64,000 nt of DNA from contig JAQVDY010000002.1 in the NCBI GenBank assembly GCA_028698215.1, forward strand, positions 1 through 64,000. Direction: 5' to 3'. The position numbers and the translations under genes are program-made. The stretch's first letter is position 1. Each line of letters starts with the position of its first letter. This document shows positions 9,819 through 19,143 of the stretch, one piece after another. The notes beneath the pieces were generated by a model, which had not been told where the DNA came from, made no database searches, and saw nothing but the letters and a program-made list of their open reading frames with translations. This DNA comes from Actinomycetota bacterium (GTDB lineage: Bacteria; Actinomycetota; Humimicrobiia; Humimicrobiales; Humimicrobiaceae).

Positions 9819-10481
9819 TTACTGCAGCTCCTTTACTATGAGCAGCTTGCCTTCCCCTATTTCTATCTGGGCACAAGGTCCGGTAAATTCATTGCTTACT
9901 CCTCTTACCGGAGAAAACAGAAGCCTTTCATTTTTCAGCCGATATTTTAGCCCTTTGGTGTGGTTAACCACCGTATAGGGGGTTAACGAAAACAGGCTAA
10001 TCTCCATACCCCTGTTTCCCTCTAGGGTAGCTTTTTTAAAAACAGTAAATATTTCCTGTTTCTCGGTTATTATCCTTATGTCTATTTCCTGCAGCAAGGG
10101 ATCAGCCAATAACATTATATTGGCCAGGCTGTGGTCAATTCTTCCTCCTGTAGCCCCCAATATTATGGTTTGTCCTGCTCCTGCCCTTACTGCTTCCTTT
10201 ACCGCCAGGTAAGTGTCGGTATAATCTTTATGGGCAGGTTGTTGAATAAACTTTACCCCCTTTTTTTGCAGGCTGATTTTGGTCTGCAAGTTAATGCTGT
10301 CCATATCTCCAATAACTAAATGGGGAGTTAACCCCAGCCTTAAGGTATGGTCCGCGCCCCCGTCAGCACTAATGACCAGGTCAGGTTCGCTGAACCCCAA
10401 TTTAAATATGTTTTGCCTTATCTGTTCCAAATCTCCTATATGGCCATTGGCCACAATAATGTTTTTTTGCTTATTATCCAT
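9819..10481 (-). CDS. thiN: Thiamine pyrophosphokinase
   Basis: A 220-residue enzyme that transfers pyrophosphate from ATP to thiamine to give TPP. The N-terminal domain has the family motifs ISADGGADHTLRLGLTPHLVIGDMDS and the QPAHKDYTDTYLAV segment, which supply the metal- and ATP-binding acids. ILGATGGRIDHSLANIMLL follows near residue 110, and the C-terminal beta domain ends with GVSNEF. It is the first gene after the TPP riboswitch, so the enzyme that makes TPP is switched off by its own product. Confidence 0.95.
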   Translation of the reverse strand: MDNKQKNIIVANGHIGDLEQIRQNIFKLGFSEPDLVISADGGADHTLRLGLTPHLVIGDMDSINLQTKISLQKKGVKFIQQPAHKDYTDTYLAVKEAVRAGAGQTIILGATGGRIDHSLANIMLLADPLLQEIDIRIITEKQEIFTVFKKATLEGNRGMEISLFSLTPYTVVNHTKGLKYRLKNERLLFSPVRGVSNEFTGPCAQIEIGEGKLLIVKELQ

Positions 10482-10492
10482 AGTTTCCTTTC

Positions 10493-10522
10493 AAAAAAAA
10501 AGCCAACCTGACATAGGTTGGC
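10493..10522 (-). terminator. Riboswitch expression-platform terminator
   Basis: Read on the minus strand: GCCAACCT, a five-base loop, AGGTTGGC, then nine T residues. It lies between the TPP aptamer and the thiN start codon, which is where a transcription-terminating riboswitch places its terminator. Its loop and 3' arm contain GTCAGGT, complementary to ACCTGAC inside the aptamer. Confidence 0.93.
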
Positions 10523-10539
10523 ATACTAATATTAGCTAC

Positions 10540-10622
10540 ACTTCCCTACGCTAGCATTATCTAGGTCAGGTGGTTGGGGTCGGCATAAACATGCCCTCTC
10601 AGCCTTCTGGCTCCCCCAGCGC
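10540..10622 (-). promoter_or_regulatory. TPP riboswitch (THI element) controlling the thiamine operon
   Basis: On the minus strand the conserved THI-box blocks appear in order: GGGGAGCC, CTGAGAGGGC, GACCCC, ACCTGACC, then TAATGCTAGCGTAGGGAA. The first GCGCTGGG pairs only locally with flanking bases to close the element. Binding of thiamine pyrophosphate should stabilise the aptamer and free the downstream terminator to form. The five genes from thiN to the small thiamine-binding protein follow on the same strand. Confidence 0.97.
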
Positions 10623-10726
10623 TTGAATATTCAATTTTCAAAGAATTTTCATTATAATAATAACAGTTTTACTGATTATAGATTACCACCAACCGGTAAA
10701 AAGTCAAATGGGGTGATTAAAAGTTT

Positions 10727-11764
10727 ATGAAGTTGACCGAAAGAAAAAAAGAAATTATAAAGCAGGTGGTGCTTAGGTTTATAAGGGATGCAGAACCAGT
10801 ATCTTCCAAAAGTGTGGCTTCCAGCCCGGAACTAAATTTAAGTACGGCTACCATAAGAAGGGAGATGTCCGAACTGGAAGAAATGGGGTATTTGACTCAT
10901 CCCCATACCTCTGCAGGCAGGGTGCCAACCGATGAAGGATACCGCTATTATGTGGATAATTTTTTACAGACAGGTTCCGCTGAGCTGGTCCCGGACAGCA
11001 GCCTGGCCAATCTGGACCTGGGTTTGAGCCGGGATATGGAGCTGGATACCATATTGAAGAAATCTTCAGAGAACCTGGCCCGGATAACCAGCTATTTATC
11101 CATGGTAGTAGCTCCGGCTATTAGCCAGAGCAAGCTAAGGCATATAGAGCTGCTGAAGCTGGAAGGCAATAATTATTTAATGGTGCTTATTACGGATAAT
11201 GGCCATGTTTACAAAAGAAACTTTAGTGGGGAGGGTTCTTATTCCAACCTGGACCTGCAGGCATTGGTTAACTCTCTCAACTTGCAGTTTAAGGATAAGT
11301 ATATTTCGGAGATTTATTCTACGGGCTTGAAGCTGCCGGAAAGTGAATCCCACCTGGTGCTGCTGGCTAAAAGGGTTATGGACCTAATCCGTGATTACGC
11401 TAGTGAAGGCATACAGTATAACCGGATTTTTGTACACGGAACTTCAGATGTGCTTAATCAGCCGGAATTTATAGATTTGGCTAAAATCAGGAAAGTATTG
11501 AGGGTAATAGAAAATGAATATATGCTGATGCAGGTTTTACTGGATACGTCTAAAGAGAATGAATTTATCATAAAGATCGGATCCGAGGTATTTGACCAGG
11601 AGACTGATGAGCTAAGCCTGGTAGCATCTAAATACAAAATCCATAACCAGCCTTCGGGAGCTATAGGTATTCTGGGCCCCAAGAGAATGGATTACTGTAA
11701 GGTCATAAATGTAATTAACCTGTTTAAGGTTAATTTAAATGAAATCTTTGCTTCCAGGACCTGA
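10727..11764 (+). CDS. hrcA: Heat-inducible transcription repressor HrcA
   Basis: A 345-residue repressor of heat-shock operons that binds CIRCE operators and is kept active by GroEL. The N-terminal winged helix includes PVSSKSVA and LSTATIRREMSELEEMGYLTHPHTSAGRVPTDEGYRYYV, the most conserved HrcA stretch (about residues 25-70). A GAF-like central domain and a C-terminal segment with GSE and IGILGPKRMDY follow. It is directly followed by dnaJ with no grpE or dnaK between, which is unusual. I see no CIRCE repeat in front of it. Confidence 0.96.
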   Translation: MKLTERKKEIIKQVVLRFIRDAEPVSSKSVASSPELNLSTATIRREMSELEEMGYLTHPHTSAGRVPTDEGYRYYVDNFLQTGSAELVPDSSLANLDLGLSRDMELDTILKKSSENLARITSYLSMVVAPAISQSKLRHIELLKLEGNNYLMVLITDNGHVYKRNFSGEGSYSNLDLQALVNSLNLQFKDKYISEIYSTGLKLPESESHLVLLAKRVMDLIRDYASEGIQYNRIFVHGTSDVLNQPEFIDLAKIRKVLRVIENEYMLMQVLLDTSKENEFIIKIGSEVFDQETDELSLVASKYKIHNQPSGAIGILGPKRMDYCKVINVINLFKVNLNEIFASRT

Positions 11765-11834
11765 TTGGAAAAATATATCCAAATAAGTTATTATTTCTAA
11801 CTTTGAGTATATTAATGTTGAGGTGAGGTAAGAA

Positions 11835-12962
11835 TTGGCGCAAAAAAGGGACTATTATGAAGTACTGGGTGTTTCCAGGCAGTGCAGCAAAGAAGAATTA
11901 AAGAAAGCCTACCGGAAACTGGCCCACAAATACCATCCGGACGTAAATAACGGTGATGGGGATGCTGAAGAAAAATTCAAGGAGATATCAGAAGCTTATG
12001 CGGTGTTAAGCAATGATGATAAAAGAATGCAGTATGACCAGTTTGGTTTTAGCCGCAATTTATTTAATGAAGCAGATTTCAGCAGTGTTTTTGAAGAGTT
12101 TAATTTTGGGGATATTTTTAATGCGTTCTTCGGATCCGGCTTTGGTGGAGGGTTTTCCTCCCAGAGAAGGTCCAGAAGCCGGGGATCTGATGTAGAAGCT
12201 GGAATTAAATTAAGTTTTAAAGAAGCTGCTTTTGGGGCTAAAAAGGAAGTTGAATTTTTTGTAGATGACATTTGCCAGGATTGTGGAGGCAAGGGCAGCC
12301 AAAGTGAAGAAGGTATAAAAACCTGCTCCCAGTGCAGGGGCACAGGGCAGGTAAGAATCCAGAGGCAGACTTTTTTAGGCAGCATAGTTACTTCTTCCAC
12401 TTGCAGAAACTGTGAAGGAAGCGGTAAGGTAATAACCGATCCCTGTCCTAAATGCCAGGGAAGCGGCTATTATCAGCAAAAAAAGAAATTAAAGGTAGAT
12501 ATTCCTGCTGGTATCCATAACGGGGACAGGCTCAGGGTAGCGGGTAGAGGTAATTCTGCTGGCATAAGCGGACTAAATGGTGATTTGTACGTCTCGGTGG
12601 AAATAGAACCCCATCCATCATTAAAAAGGGAAGGGGATAATGTTATATCGGAGGTGGAAATATCTTTTGCCCAGGCAGCTCTGGGTTGTAAGGTAGTGGT
12701 TGAAACCCTGGATGGCGAAGAGGAAATAAATATTAAGCCGGGGACCCAGCCTGAAACCAAAAAGATACTTAAAGCCCAAGGTTTTGTGCCCCTTAACGGG
12801 TACAGGAGGGCTGACCATATTGTTACCATAAAGGTCAGCATACCCACCCGCCTTTCGGGGCAGGAAGCAGAGTTATTGGCTAAATATGCAGAAGGCAGGG
12901 GAGAAGAGGTAGGAGACAGTAGTGACTTTTTCTCCAATCTAAAAAAAGCATTTAAAAGGTAA
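11835..12962 (+). CDS. dnaJ: Chaperone DnaJ (Hsp40, class A)
   Basis: A 375-residue co-chaperone that stimulates DnaK ATPase and holds unfolded proteins. The J domain contains the HPD triad (KYHPDVN, about residue 34). A Gly/Phe-rich linker follows (GFGGGF), then the zinc domain with four CxxCxGxG units ([32 protein letters not shown]) and the C-terminal substrate domains. The start is TTG at 11835, preceded by GAGGTGAGG. Complete class A architecture. It belongs to the hrcA-dnaJ-rsmE-mtaB group. Confidence 0.96.
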   Translation: MAQKRDYYEVLGVSRQCSKEELKKAYRKLAHKYHPDVNNGDGDAEEKFKEISEAYAVLSNDDKRMQYDQFGFSRNLFNEADFSSVFEEFNFGDIFNAFFGSGFGGGFSSQRRSRSRGSDVEAGIKLSFKEAAFGAKKEVEFFVDDICQDCGGKGSQSEEGIKTCSQCRGTGQVRIQRQTFLGSIVTSSTCRNCEGSGKVITDPCPKCQGSGYYQQKKKLKVDIPAGIHNGDRLRVAGRGNSAGISGLNGDLYVSVEIEPHPSLKREGDNVISEVEISFAQAALGCKVVVETLDGEEEINIKPGTQPETKKILKAQGFVPLNGYRRADHIVTIKVSIPTRLSGQEAELLAKYAEGRGEEVGDSSDFFSNLKKAFKR

Positions 12963-12973
12963 ACGGCATTTAA

Positions 12974-13690
12974 ATGAGTTATCCCTATTTTTTCATAGAT
13001 CCCCAGCACATAAACAAGGACCAGGCTCTGCTGAAAGGGGATGATTTTTTTCACCTGAAAAAAGTACTGAGGGCCAGCCCTCAGGACAAGGTTATGTTTT
13101 CGGATGACAGTGGCTGCCGCTACCAGGCAAAAGTTGCTGCGGTAGAAGAAAAGCAGATTGTCCTATCCATAGATTCCCGTAAGGCTGTAGGTAAAAGGTT
13201 CCCTTTAATAGTGCTCTACCAATGTATACTTAAGAAAAATGCTATGGAGCTACTGCTGCAGAAAGCATGTGAGATAGGGGCTGATATCATAGTGCCGGTA
13301 TATAGCCAAAGGGTAGTAGCAGGTATAGGCAAGGTTAAAACTGAAAGATGGCAGAAAATTGCCCGCCAGGCCAGCATGCAGAGCAAAAGGGATTATATGA
13401 CTGAAGTAAGGCCCCCTTTAACTATTGATAAGATAAACCCTAAAGACCACGGCTTGTTCCTATTGCCCTATGAAGAATCTGATTTAAGGTTTACGCTGGA
13501 AAAAGGGTTAGGACTGGAAAGTTTAGGTTTATTGGTAGGGCCTGAAGGAGGGTTTGAAGCCAGGGAAGTGGAAATGCTTAAGCAAAAAGGCGCATCGGTA
13601 ATAAGTTTTGGAAAAAATATTCTAAGGGCCGAGACAGCAGCTTGGTACTTGCTTTCGGTTATAGATTACACTTTAAAGGATAATGCATAG
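12974..13690 (+). CDS. rsmE: 16S rRNA m3U1498 methyltransferase RsmE
   Basis: A 238-residue SPOUT-type methyltransferase. An N-terminal PUA-like domain (HLKKVLRASPQDKVMFSD) precedes the knotted SAM-binding domain with LLVGPEGGFEAREVE and the C-terminal FGKNILRAETAAWYLLS. It methylates U1498 of 16S rRNA. It begins 11 bases after dnaJ and overlaps the start of mtaB by 8 bases, in keeping with the usual dnaJ-rsmE-mtaB order. Confidence 0.93.
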   Translation: MSYPYFFIDPQHINKDQALLKGDDFFHLKKVLRASPQDKVMFSDDSGCRYQAKVAAVEEKQIVLSIDSRKAVGKRFPLIVLYQCILKKNAMELLLQKACEIGADIIVPVYSQRVVAGIGKVKTERWQKIARQASMQSKRDYMTEVRPPLTIDKINPKDHGLFLLPYEESDLRFTLEKGLGLESLGLLVGPEGGFEAREVEMLKQKGASVISFGKNILRAETAAWYLLSVIDYTLKDNA

Positions 13691-14951
13691 TTATTATATA
13701 CATACACTGGGCTGTAAGGTTAACCAGGCCGAATCTGATTTGATAATGGCCATGCTGGCTGAAGCTGGCTACCATAGGGTAGAGCTAAATGAATCACCAC
13801 AATGGTGTATCCTAAATACCTGTACTGTAACTGCGCACAGTGATAAGAAAGTCAGGCAGGCCATAAGAAAGATAAAAAAAACCAATCCAGGGTCCAAGCT
13901 AGCTGTTATAGGCTGTTACCCTGTACTAAACCGGGAGAAGGCTATAGGCATGGGTGCAGATTTTACAGCGGGAAACCAGGACAAATTGAAAGCGGTTAAT
14001 TTTATAGTCCAGAATACAAAAAACATCCATGCCCACCCGGTTCATGAACCTCCCATACACAGCCGGCCTTTAATCAAAGTACAGGATGGGTGCCGGCAAT
14101 TTTGTAGTTATTGTATAGTACCTATAGTTAGGGGGCCTTACTACAGCAGGCCTTCTGCGGAGATAATTGACCATATCAATAAAGTAGCCGGCCAGGGGTT
14201 TGAAGAGGTAGTGCTTACCGGGATCCATATCGGAAAGTACGGGGTGGATTTAACAGGTGGATACGGATTGGGCAGCTTATTGGAGGATATATTATCTCAT
14301 ACTGGCATAAAAAGAGTGAGAATAAGCTCCATGGAAATTGGAGAAGTTAGCCCCGACTTAATTGAACTTATGGCAGGTATTGGTAACCGGATATGCAGGC
14401 ATTTACACCTTCCCCTTCAAAGCGGAAGCAATAAGGTTTTGCGCTTAATGAACCGGCCCTATAGCTGTGAATATTTTTTAGAAAAGTTAACCTTTATCCA
14501 GGAAAAAATACCCAATATAGCGGTAACTACAGATATAATGGTAGGTTTTCCGGGAGAAGATGATTTAGATTTTGAGCATACCATGGCTGCTGTACGGCAG
14601 GCCGGCTTTGCTAAACTGCATGTCTTTAAATATTCTAAGAGGGCTAACACCAAAGCCAGTTTTCTAAAGCAGCAAGTGGATGAAGGGACCAAGAAGTACC
14701 GTAGCCAGCTGGCTTCAGGGCTGGGCCGAAAATTAAGGGCCCAATATATTGAAAAACAGCTGGGGCAAACCCTGGAAGTGGTGTTAGAAAAATGCTTTCC
14801 CCATTATGTATGTGGAATGTCCGAGAACTATATTCAGGTATTTTTTGAGTTAAAAAGAGAAGCTTTTAAAGGTAAAATCTATAGGGTAACAGGGGAAAAG
14901 ATGCATAGAAACGGCATATGGGGTACAATAGATAGCAATCTTGGTTTGTAG
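13683..14951 (+). CDS. mtaB: tRNA t6A37 methylthiotransferase MtaB
   Basis: A 422-residue radical-SAM enzyme that adds a methylthio group to t6A37 of tRNAs reading ANN codons. The UPF0004 domain supplies three cysteines (LGCKVNQ, LNTCTVT, VIGCYPV) for one iron-sulfur cluster. The radical-SAM cluster motif is CRQFCSYC (CxxxCxxC). HLHLPLQSGSNKVLRLMNR and GFPGE are further family blocks. The C-terminus looks like a short TRAM-type region. Overlaps rsmE by 8 bases. Confidence 0.93.
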   Translation: MHSYYIHTLGCKVNQAESDLIMAMLAEAGYHRVELNESPQWCILNTCTVTAHSDKKVRQAIRKIKKTNPGSKLAVIGCYPVLNREKAIGMGADFTAGNQDKLKAVNFIVQNTKNIHAHPVHEPPIHSRPLIKVQDGCRQFCSYCIVPIVRGPYYSRPSAEIIDHINKVAGQGFEEVVLTGIHIGKYGVDLTGGYGLGSLLEDILSHTGIKRVRISSMEIGEVSPDLIELMAGIGNRICRHLHLPLQSGSNKVLRLMNRPYSCEYFLEKLTFIQEKIPNIAVTTDIMVGFPGEDDLDFEHTMAAVRQAGFAKLHVFKYSKRANTKASFLKQQVDEGTKKYRSQLASGLGRKLRAQYIEKQLGQTLEVVLEKCFPHYVCGMSENYIQVFFELKREAFKGKIYRVTGEKMHRNGIWGTIDSNLGL

Positions 14952-15023
14952 TTAACTTGTAATTAACCAGCAATAGTGTATAATTTTTCATTTGATAAAA
15001 ATTGGTTTGGCAGGAGGGCAATA

Positions 15024-15365
15024 ATGGATTGTCTTTTTTGCAGAATAGCAAATAAAGAAATAGATAGTGAAATAGTTTTAGAGACAGAAAATGTAATGGT
15101 GTTTAAAGATATAAATCCTCAGGCGCCTGTGCACCTGTTGGCAATACCTAAGCAGCATGTGGATTCTATTATGGAAGCGGGGAACCTTCCCCTGGAGGTA
15201 TTGGGGGAAATAATGGAGGTCATAGCCAAGGTTGCCAAAGACTATAACCTGGAAAAAGACGGATTCAGGGTGGTTACCAATACAGGCAGGGGAGCAGGTC
15301 AAAGTGTAGACCATTTGCATTTTCACATCTTGGGCAAAAGACAATTTAGCTGGCCTCCTGGTTAA
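15024..15365 (+). CDS. HIT-family nucleotide hydrolase (Hint-like)
   Basis: A 113-residue histidine-triad protein starting MDCLFCRIANKEI, with the catalytic triad DHLHFHIL near the end. Hint-type proteins hydrolyse purine nucleoside phosphoramidates and similar adenylylated compounds. The start was placed at the ATG at 15024 because AGGAGG sits just upstream and the family begins at this Met. A longer frame from 14976 adds 16 unconserved residues. Conserved neighbour of mtaB in this gene order. Confidence 0.92.
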   Translation: MDCLFCRIANKEIDSEIVLETENVMVFKDINPQAPVHLLAIPKQHVDSIMEAGNLPLEVLGEIMEVIAKVAKDYNLEKDGFRVVTNTGRGAGQSVDHLHFHILGKRQFSWPPG

Positions 15366-15412
15366 AAAATGGTGCTATAACAGGTAGCATATAATAAAGG
15401 GGAGGGATTTTT

Positions 15413-16423
15413 TTGTCTCCAATTACACAAAAAATTCATCTTGATTTTAATAAAAATCATTCCATAGCAGAGCTGCTGGGCCACAAAGATCAAGTTATAA
15501 GGCAGATTGAAGAAGAATACAATGTGGATATTTTTGTTCTGGGAAATGTAGTTGAAGTATCCGGAAAAAAGAATAATGTGGAAAAAGTAGCCAGGCTTCT
15601 ACAGGACTTGGTGCTACAAATAAACCTGGGCCAAAGCATAAACCAGCACAAATTGGATGGTCCAATAGAGCTGGCTGAAAACAAACAGGGTTTAAAATCA
15701 GCTGATATTTTTGCCAGCCAAATAGTTATAAATGGCGGCAAAAAGATAAAACCCAGGACCCAGGGGCAGCTGCGTTATGTGCAATCCATAAAAAATAATA
15801 CCATAGTATTTGGAATAGGCCCTGCCGGAACCGGTAAAACTTATCTGGCCCTGGCTATGGCTGTAAATGCATTATGCCAGAATGAAATAGGTAGAATAAT
15901 TTTAGTTAAGCCGGTAGTGGAAGCAGGAGAAAAATTAGGGTATCTTCCCGGAGATATATATGACAAGGTTAGTCCCTACCTTAAGCCTTTGTATGATGCC
16001 TTATACGAGATGCTGGATGTAGAAATATTCCAGCAGTATATGGATATGGGCATTATCGAAGTAGTCCCCCTAGCCTATATGAGGGGCAGGACCTTAAATG
16101 ATTCCTTTATAATACTGGATGAAGCCCAGAATGCTTCTCCAGAGCAGATGAAGATGTTTCTAACCAGGCTGGGCTTTGGCTCTAAAGTAGTTATAACCGG
16201 AGATATAACCCAAATAGACCTTCCCCGGGAAAAAGAATCAGGCCTGGTGCTGGTTAAAGATATTTTAAAAGAAATTGAAGGTATAGAGTTTGTATATCTT
16301 ACCTCCAAGGATGTTATCAGGCATAAGCTGGTACAAAAAATAGTAGATGCCTATAAATCCTATGAAGATAGTAAAGAAACAGAACAAAAGATAGATAAAA
16401 TAGATGATAGCCAAGAACAATAA
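15413..16423 (+). CDS. PhoH-like ATPase (PhoH/YbeZ family)
   Basis: A 336-residue cytoplasmic ATPase. A short N-terminal KH-like region is followed by the Walker A motif GPAGTGKT (about 137-144), the Walker B/DEAQ segment ILDEAQN and GDITQIDLP. The start is TTG at 15413, preceded by GGGGAGGG. PhoH/YbeZ proteins act with YbeY in rRNA processing; ybeY lies two genes downstream. Overlaps the start of pgpH by 20 bases. Confidence 0.92.
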   Translation: MSPITQKIHLDFNKNHSIAELLGHKDQVIRQIEEEYNVDIFVLGNVVEVSGKKNNVEKVARLLQDLVLQINLGQSINQHKLDGPIELAENKQGLKSADIFASQIVINGGKKIKPRTQGQLRYVQSIKNNTIVFGIGPAGTGKTYLALAMAVNALCQNEIGRIILVKPVVEAGEKLGYLPGDIYDKVSPYLKPLYDALYEMLDVEIFQQYMDMGIIEVVPLAYMRGRTLNDSFIILDEAQNASPEQMKMFLTRLGFGSKVVITGDITQIDLPREKESGLVLVKDILKEIEGIEFVYLTSKDVIRHKLVQKIVDAYKSYEDSKETEQKIDKIDDSQEQ

Positions 16424-18575
16424 ATTAAAAACCCGGACCCAGGAAATCATAAAAGCTGAAAATGGCGATGGCCCCAAGACGAGATGGTTCTTGAGTCCTT
16501 GGGCTAAAAAAGTATATATTTTTGTGCTGTCTTTGGCAGCTATTGTAGCTATGCTATCCTATAATTTTACTCCGAATATAGAAATTGAGCTGGGGAGACC
16601 CGCCCCCCGTACCATTAAGGCTACCAAAAATTTGGAATTTGAAGATGAGGCTCAAACAGAAGAAAACCGGATGCGTAATGAAGCAGCTGCCGAAGATGTA
16701 TATGTCTATGATGCCAATGCCTTAAACGGAGAGCAAGGTACACTGTATCAAATAAAATATTTCTTCAATCTGACCGGTATTGTTCAGAAGGATGATACTA
16801 AAATTTTTGAAGAAAAAGTAGATTACCTTACTAACCTTTTAGGCAATTCCTATACTGAATCAGTCATAACTGCTGCCTTGAATTTAAGCGTGGAGGATCG
16901 GGAGCTGCTGAGTGAAAAAGCTCAGGAGATAGCAAGAGAGGTTATGGGCCAGGCTATCAAACCAAATCAGATCGATGCCGCTAAACAGCAGGTTGCTGAT
17001 TTGGTAAGGGAGGATGAACAGATAGCCAATAGCTATCAAACCTTGATTATCAGTGTACTTCAACAGAATCTACAGCCGACAGCTGTGTTTGATCCGGAAG
17101 CCACTCAGGCTGCCAAAGAAGATGCCAGGTTAAATACCCCTCCTACCATGATCAGTATCCTGGAAGGCCAGACCATTGTATATGAAGGCGAAATAGTAAA
17201 TAATGACGATATTGAGATTTTGCAGAGGCTGGGCTTGCTGGAAAGGGAATTTAACTGGAGCCGTTTTTTTTATACTATGTTTATCACCTTTACTGTATTG
17301 TTTTTGTTCGGGTTTTACATACGGCATTTTAATAAAAATGTATACCATAATACTAAAAAGCTGGTATTGCTGGCTCTCATACTTATAATATTTACCGGCA
17401 TTATTAAGGTATTGACCGTGTTGGCTTCCATTCACCTGCCTCTGTGGAATTACCTGTTTCCTGTGATTGCTGCTTCCATGCTATGTACTATAATTTTTGA
17501 TTCCAGAATGGCCATAATACTGACTATTTCTATGGGGGTCTTTTTAGGTATTGCTACAGATTTTGATTTTAACCTAGCCATAGCCTATATCATGGGTGCT
17601 ATTTTTTCAACATATCTGGTATCCAATATATCCCAGCGTTCCACTGTAATGCGGGCCGGCTTTATTAGTTCGCTGGTATTGGGATTTCTGTTTCTGGCCA
17701 TAAACCTAATCGGAGGGGAAGTACAAAGCATAGCCCTTTATACTATGCTGGGGATCCTTAATGGTATAATATGTGCCATATTGGCCATAGGGCTGCTCCC
17801 GTTTATAGAGTCTACTTTCAATATAGTTACCGCTATGGGATTGCTGGAGCTGTCACATACCGATCAGCCCCTGTTAAAAGAACTGCTGATAACTGCTCCC
17901 GGTACCTATAACCACAGCCTGCTGGTAGGGCACCTGGCTGAAAATGCAGCTAAAGCCATAGGGGCAGATGCTCTTTTGGTAAAAGTGGCAGCCCTTTACC
18001 ACGATTTAGGAAAAATGAAGAGGCCGGAATACTTCTATGAAAACCAGGCAGACATTGAAAACGTGCACGACAGGCTGAATCCTTCCATGAGCAGAAATAT
18101 AATTGCCAATCATATTAAGGATGGGATTGAAGTAGCCATTAAAAATAAGATTCCTAAAAAAGTAATCCAGATAATATCCCAGCATCATGGAAATTCTTTA
18201 ATTACCTATTTTTATGAAAAACAGAAAGGTATGGAGTCTTTTAGGTATACCAATGGCGAGTCCAGCAGCCTTAAAGGGCATTTCAGGTATCCTTCCAAAA
18301 AGCCTCAGAGTAAAGAAGCAGCAATACTGATGCTGGCCGATTCTACAGAAGCAGCAGTAAGGTCAATTGATAAGATGACTCCTAAAAAGATTGAGCAGAT
18401 GGTTAGCGATATAGTGGAGGATAAGATAGCCGATGGCCAGTTGTCTGAGGCTAATATAACTTTAAGGGAAATAGAAATTGTAAAAAACAGCCTTATAGAC
18501 GGTTTAATATCCATTCACCATTCCCGTATCACCTACCCTGAGCCTGCCAAGGAAGTGACGGAAGTTAGAAAATGA
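16404..18575 (+). CDS. pgpH: Membrane HD-domain phosphohydrolase, PgpH/YqfF type
   Basis: A 723-residue membrane protein. An N-terminal helix (about 33-52) is followed by a large extracytoplasmic 7TMR-HDED domain, a seven-helix membrane region (about 290-480) and a cytoplasmic HD domain with YHDLGK (H near 533) and a later SQHHG. PgpH-type enzymes degrade cyclic di-AMP to pApA, so this gene suggests cyclic di-AMP signalling. Its ATG lies within the end of phoH and its stop overlaps the ybeY start, giving a tightly coupled phoH-pgpH-ybeY unit. Confidence 0.9.
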   Translation: MIAKNNKLKTRTQEIIKAENGDGPKTRWFLSPWAKKVYIFVLSLAAIVAMLSYNFTPNIEIELGRPAPRTIKATKNLEFEDEAQTEENRMRNEAAAEDVYVYDANALNGEQGTLYQIKYFFNLTGIVQKDDTKIFEEKVDYLTNLLGNSYTESVITAALNLSVEDRELLSEKAQEIAREVMGQAIKPNQIDAAKQQVADLVREDEQIANSYQTLIISVLQQNLQPTAVFDPEATQAAKEDARLNTPPTMISILEGQTIVYEGEIVNNDDIEILQRLGLLEREFNWSRFFYTMFITFTVLFLFGFYIRHFNKNVYHNTKKLVLLALILIIFTGIIKVLTVLASIHLPLWNYLFPVIAASMLCTIIFDSRMAIILTISMGVFLGIATDFDFNLAIAYIMGAIFSTYLVSNISQRSTVMRAGFISSLVLGFLFLAINLIGGEVQSIALYTMLGILNGIICAILAIGLLPFIESTFNIVTAMGLLELSHTDQPLLKELLITAPGTYNHSLLVGHLAENAAKAIGADALLVKVAALYHDLGKMKRPEYFYENQADIENVHDRLNPSMSRNIIANHIKDGIEVAIKNKIPKKVIQIISQHHGNSLITYFYEKQKGMESFRYTNGESSSLKGHFRYPSKKPQSKEAAILMLADSTEAAVRSIDKMTPKKIEQMVSDIVEDKIADGQLSEANITLREIEIVKNSLIDGLISIHHSRITYPEPAKEVTEVRK

Positions 18576-19063
18576 AAGTAAATTTAATAAACAGGCAGGA
18601 CGAGATAAAGCTGAATCTCGGTTTGATAAAGAAAGTGGCTTCTTTTGTCTCCTGCCATTTTGATAAGGATAAAAAATATGAGGTAAACCTCATATTGGTT
18701 TCCAAAGAAGAGATCAGGCAAATAAATAACCAATATCGGCAGAAGGATGCTGCTACGGATGTGATTTCCTTTTCATACCTATTTGAAAAAGACCGGGAAG
18801 ATATAAAGCAGGAGATTGAGCAGGAAAAAGAAATGCATGGCTTCTATACCATGGGAGAAATAATTATCTGTCCTTTAGTGGCTCAGGATAATGCTTCCAG
18901 CCAAAGAGGTAATTGGAATCTTAATTTAGAAATATGCCTGTTAATAGTGCATGGTTTTCTGCATATCTATGGTTACGATCATGAAAATCAAAAAGATAAA
19001 ACGGTAATGTTTGATTTGCAGGAAGCTATACTGCAAGACACAGCCAAAGCTTTGAATCTATAA
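18572..19063 (+). CDS. ybeY: Endoribonuclease YbeY
   Basis: A 163-residue single-domain metalloprotein for 16S rRNA 3' maturation and ribosome quality control. The zinc-binding signature HGFLHIYGYDH (HGxLHxxGxDH) is intact near residue 130, and the family block DVISFSY is also present. Its ATG overlaps the pgpH stop (ATGA). A gap of 80 bases follows before era. Confidence 0.95.
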   Translation: MKVNLINRQDEIKLNLGLIKKVASFVSCHFDKDKKYEVNLILVSKEEIRQINNQYRQKDAATDVISFSYLFEKDREDIKQEIEQEKEMHGFYTMGEIIICPLVAQDNASSQRGNWNLNLEICLLIVHGFLHIYGYDHENQKDKTVMFDLQEAILQDTAKALNL

Positions 19064-19143
19064 CGGTTTTTTATGTCCATAGAAAAGGTTTGACAAATAT
19101 TGTAAAATTTAGCATAGGTATATTTTTTTGCTTAAAAAAGGTT

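Noticed and set aside
10640-10726. CIRCE operator in front of hrcA
   Set aside because: I looked for TTAGCACTC-N9-GAGTGCTAA and near variants and found none.
11996-12400. Minus-strand open frame of 134 codons inside dnaJ
   Set aside because: Opposite a complete, well-conserved DnaJ; composition is that of a shadow frame.
14976-15023. Longer N-terminus of the HIT protein
   Set aside because: Family start and AGGAGG site favour the ATG at 15024.
19090-19143. Longer N-terminus of Era
   Set aside because: The 18 extra residues are not conserved, and a ribosome-binding site lies before the ATG at 19144.
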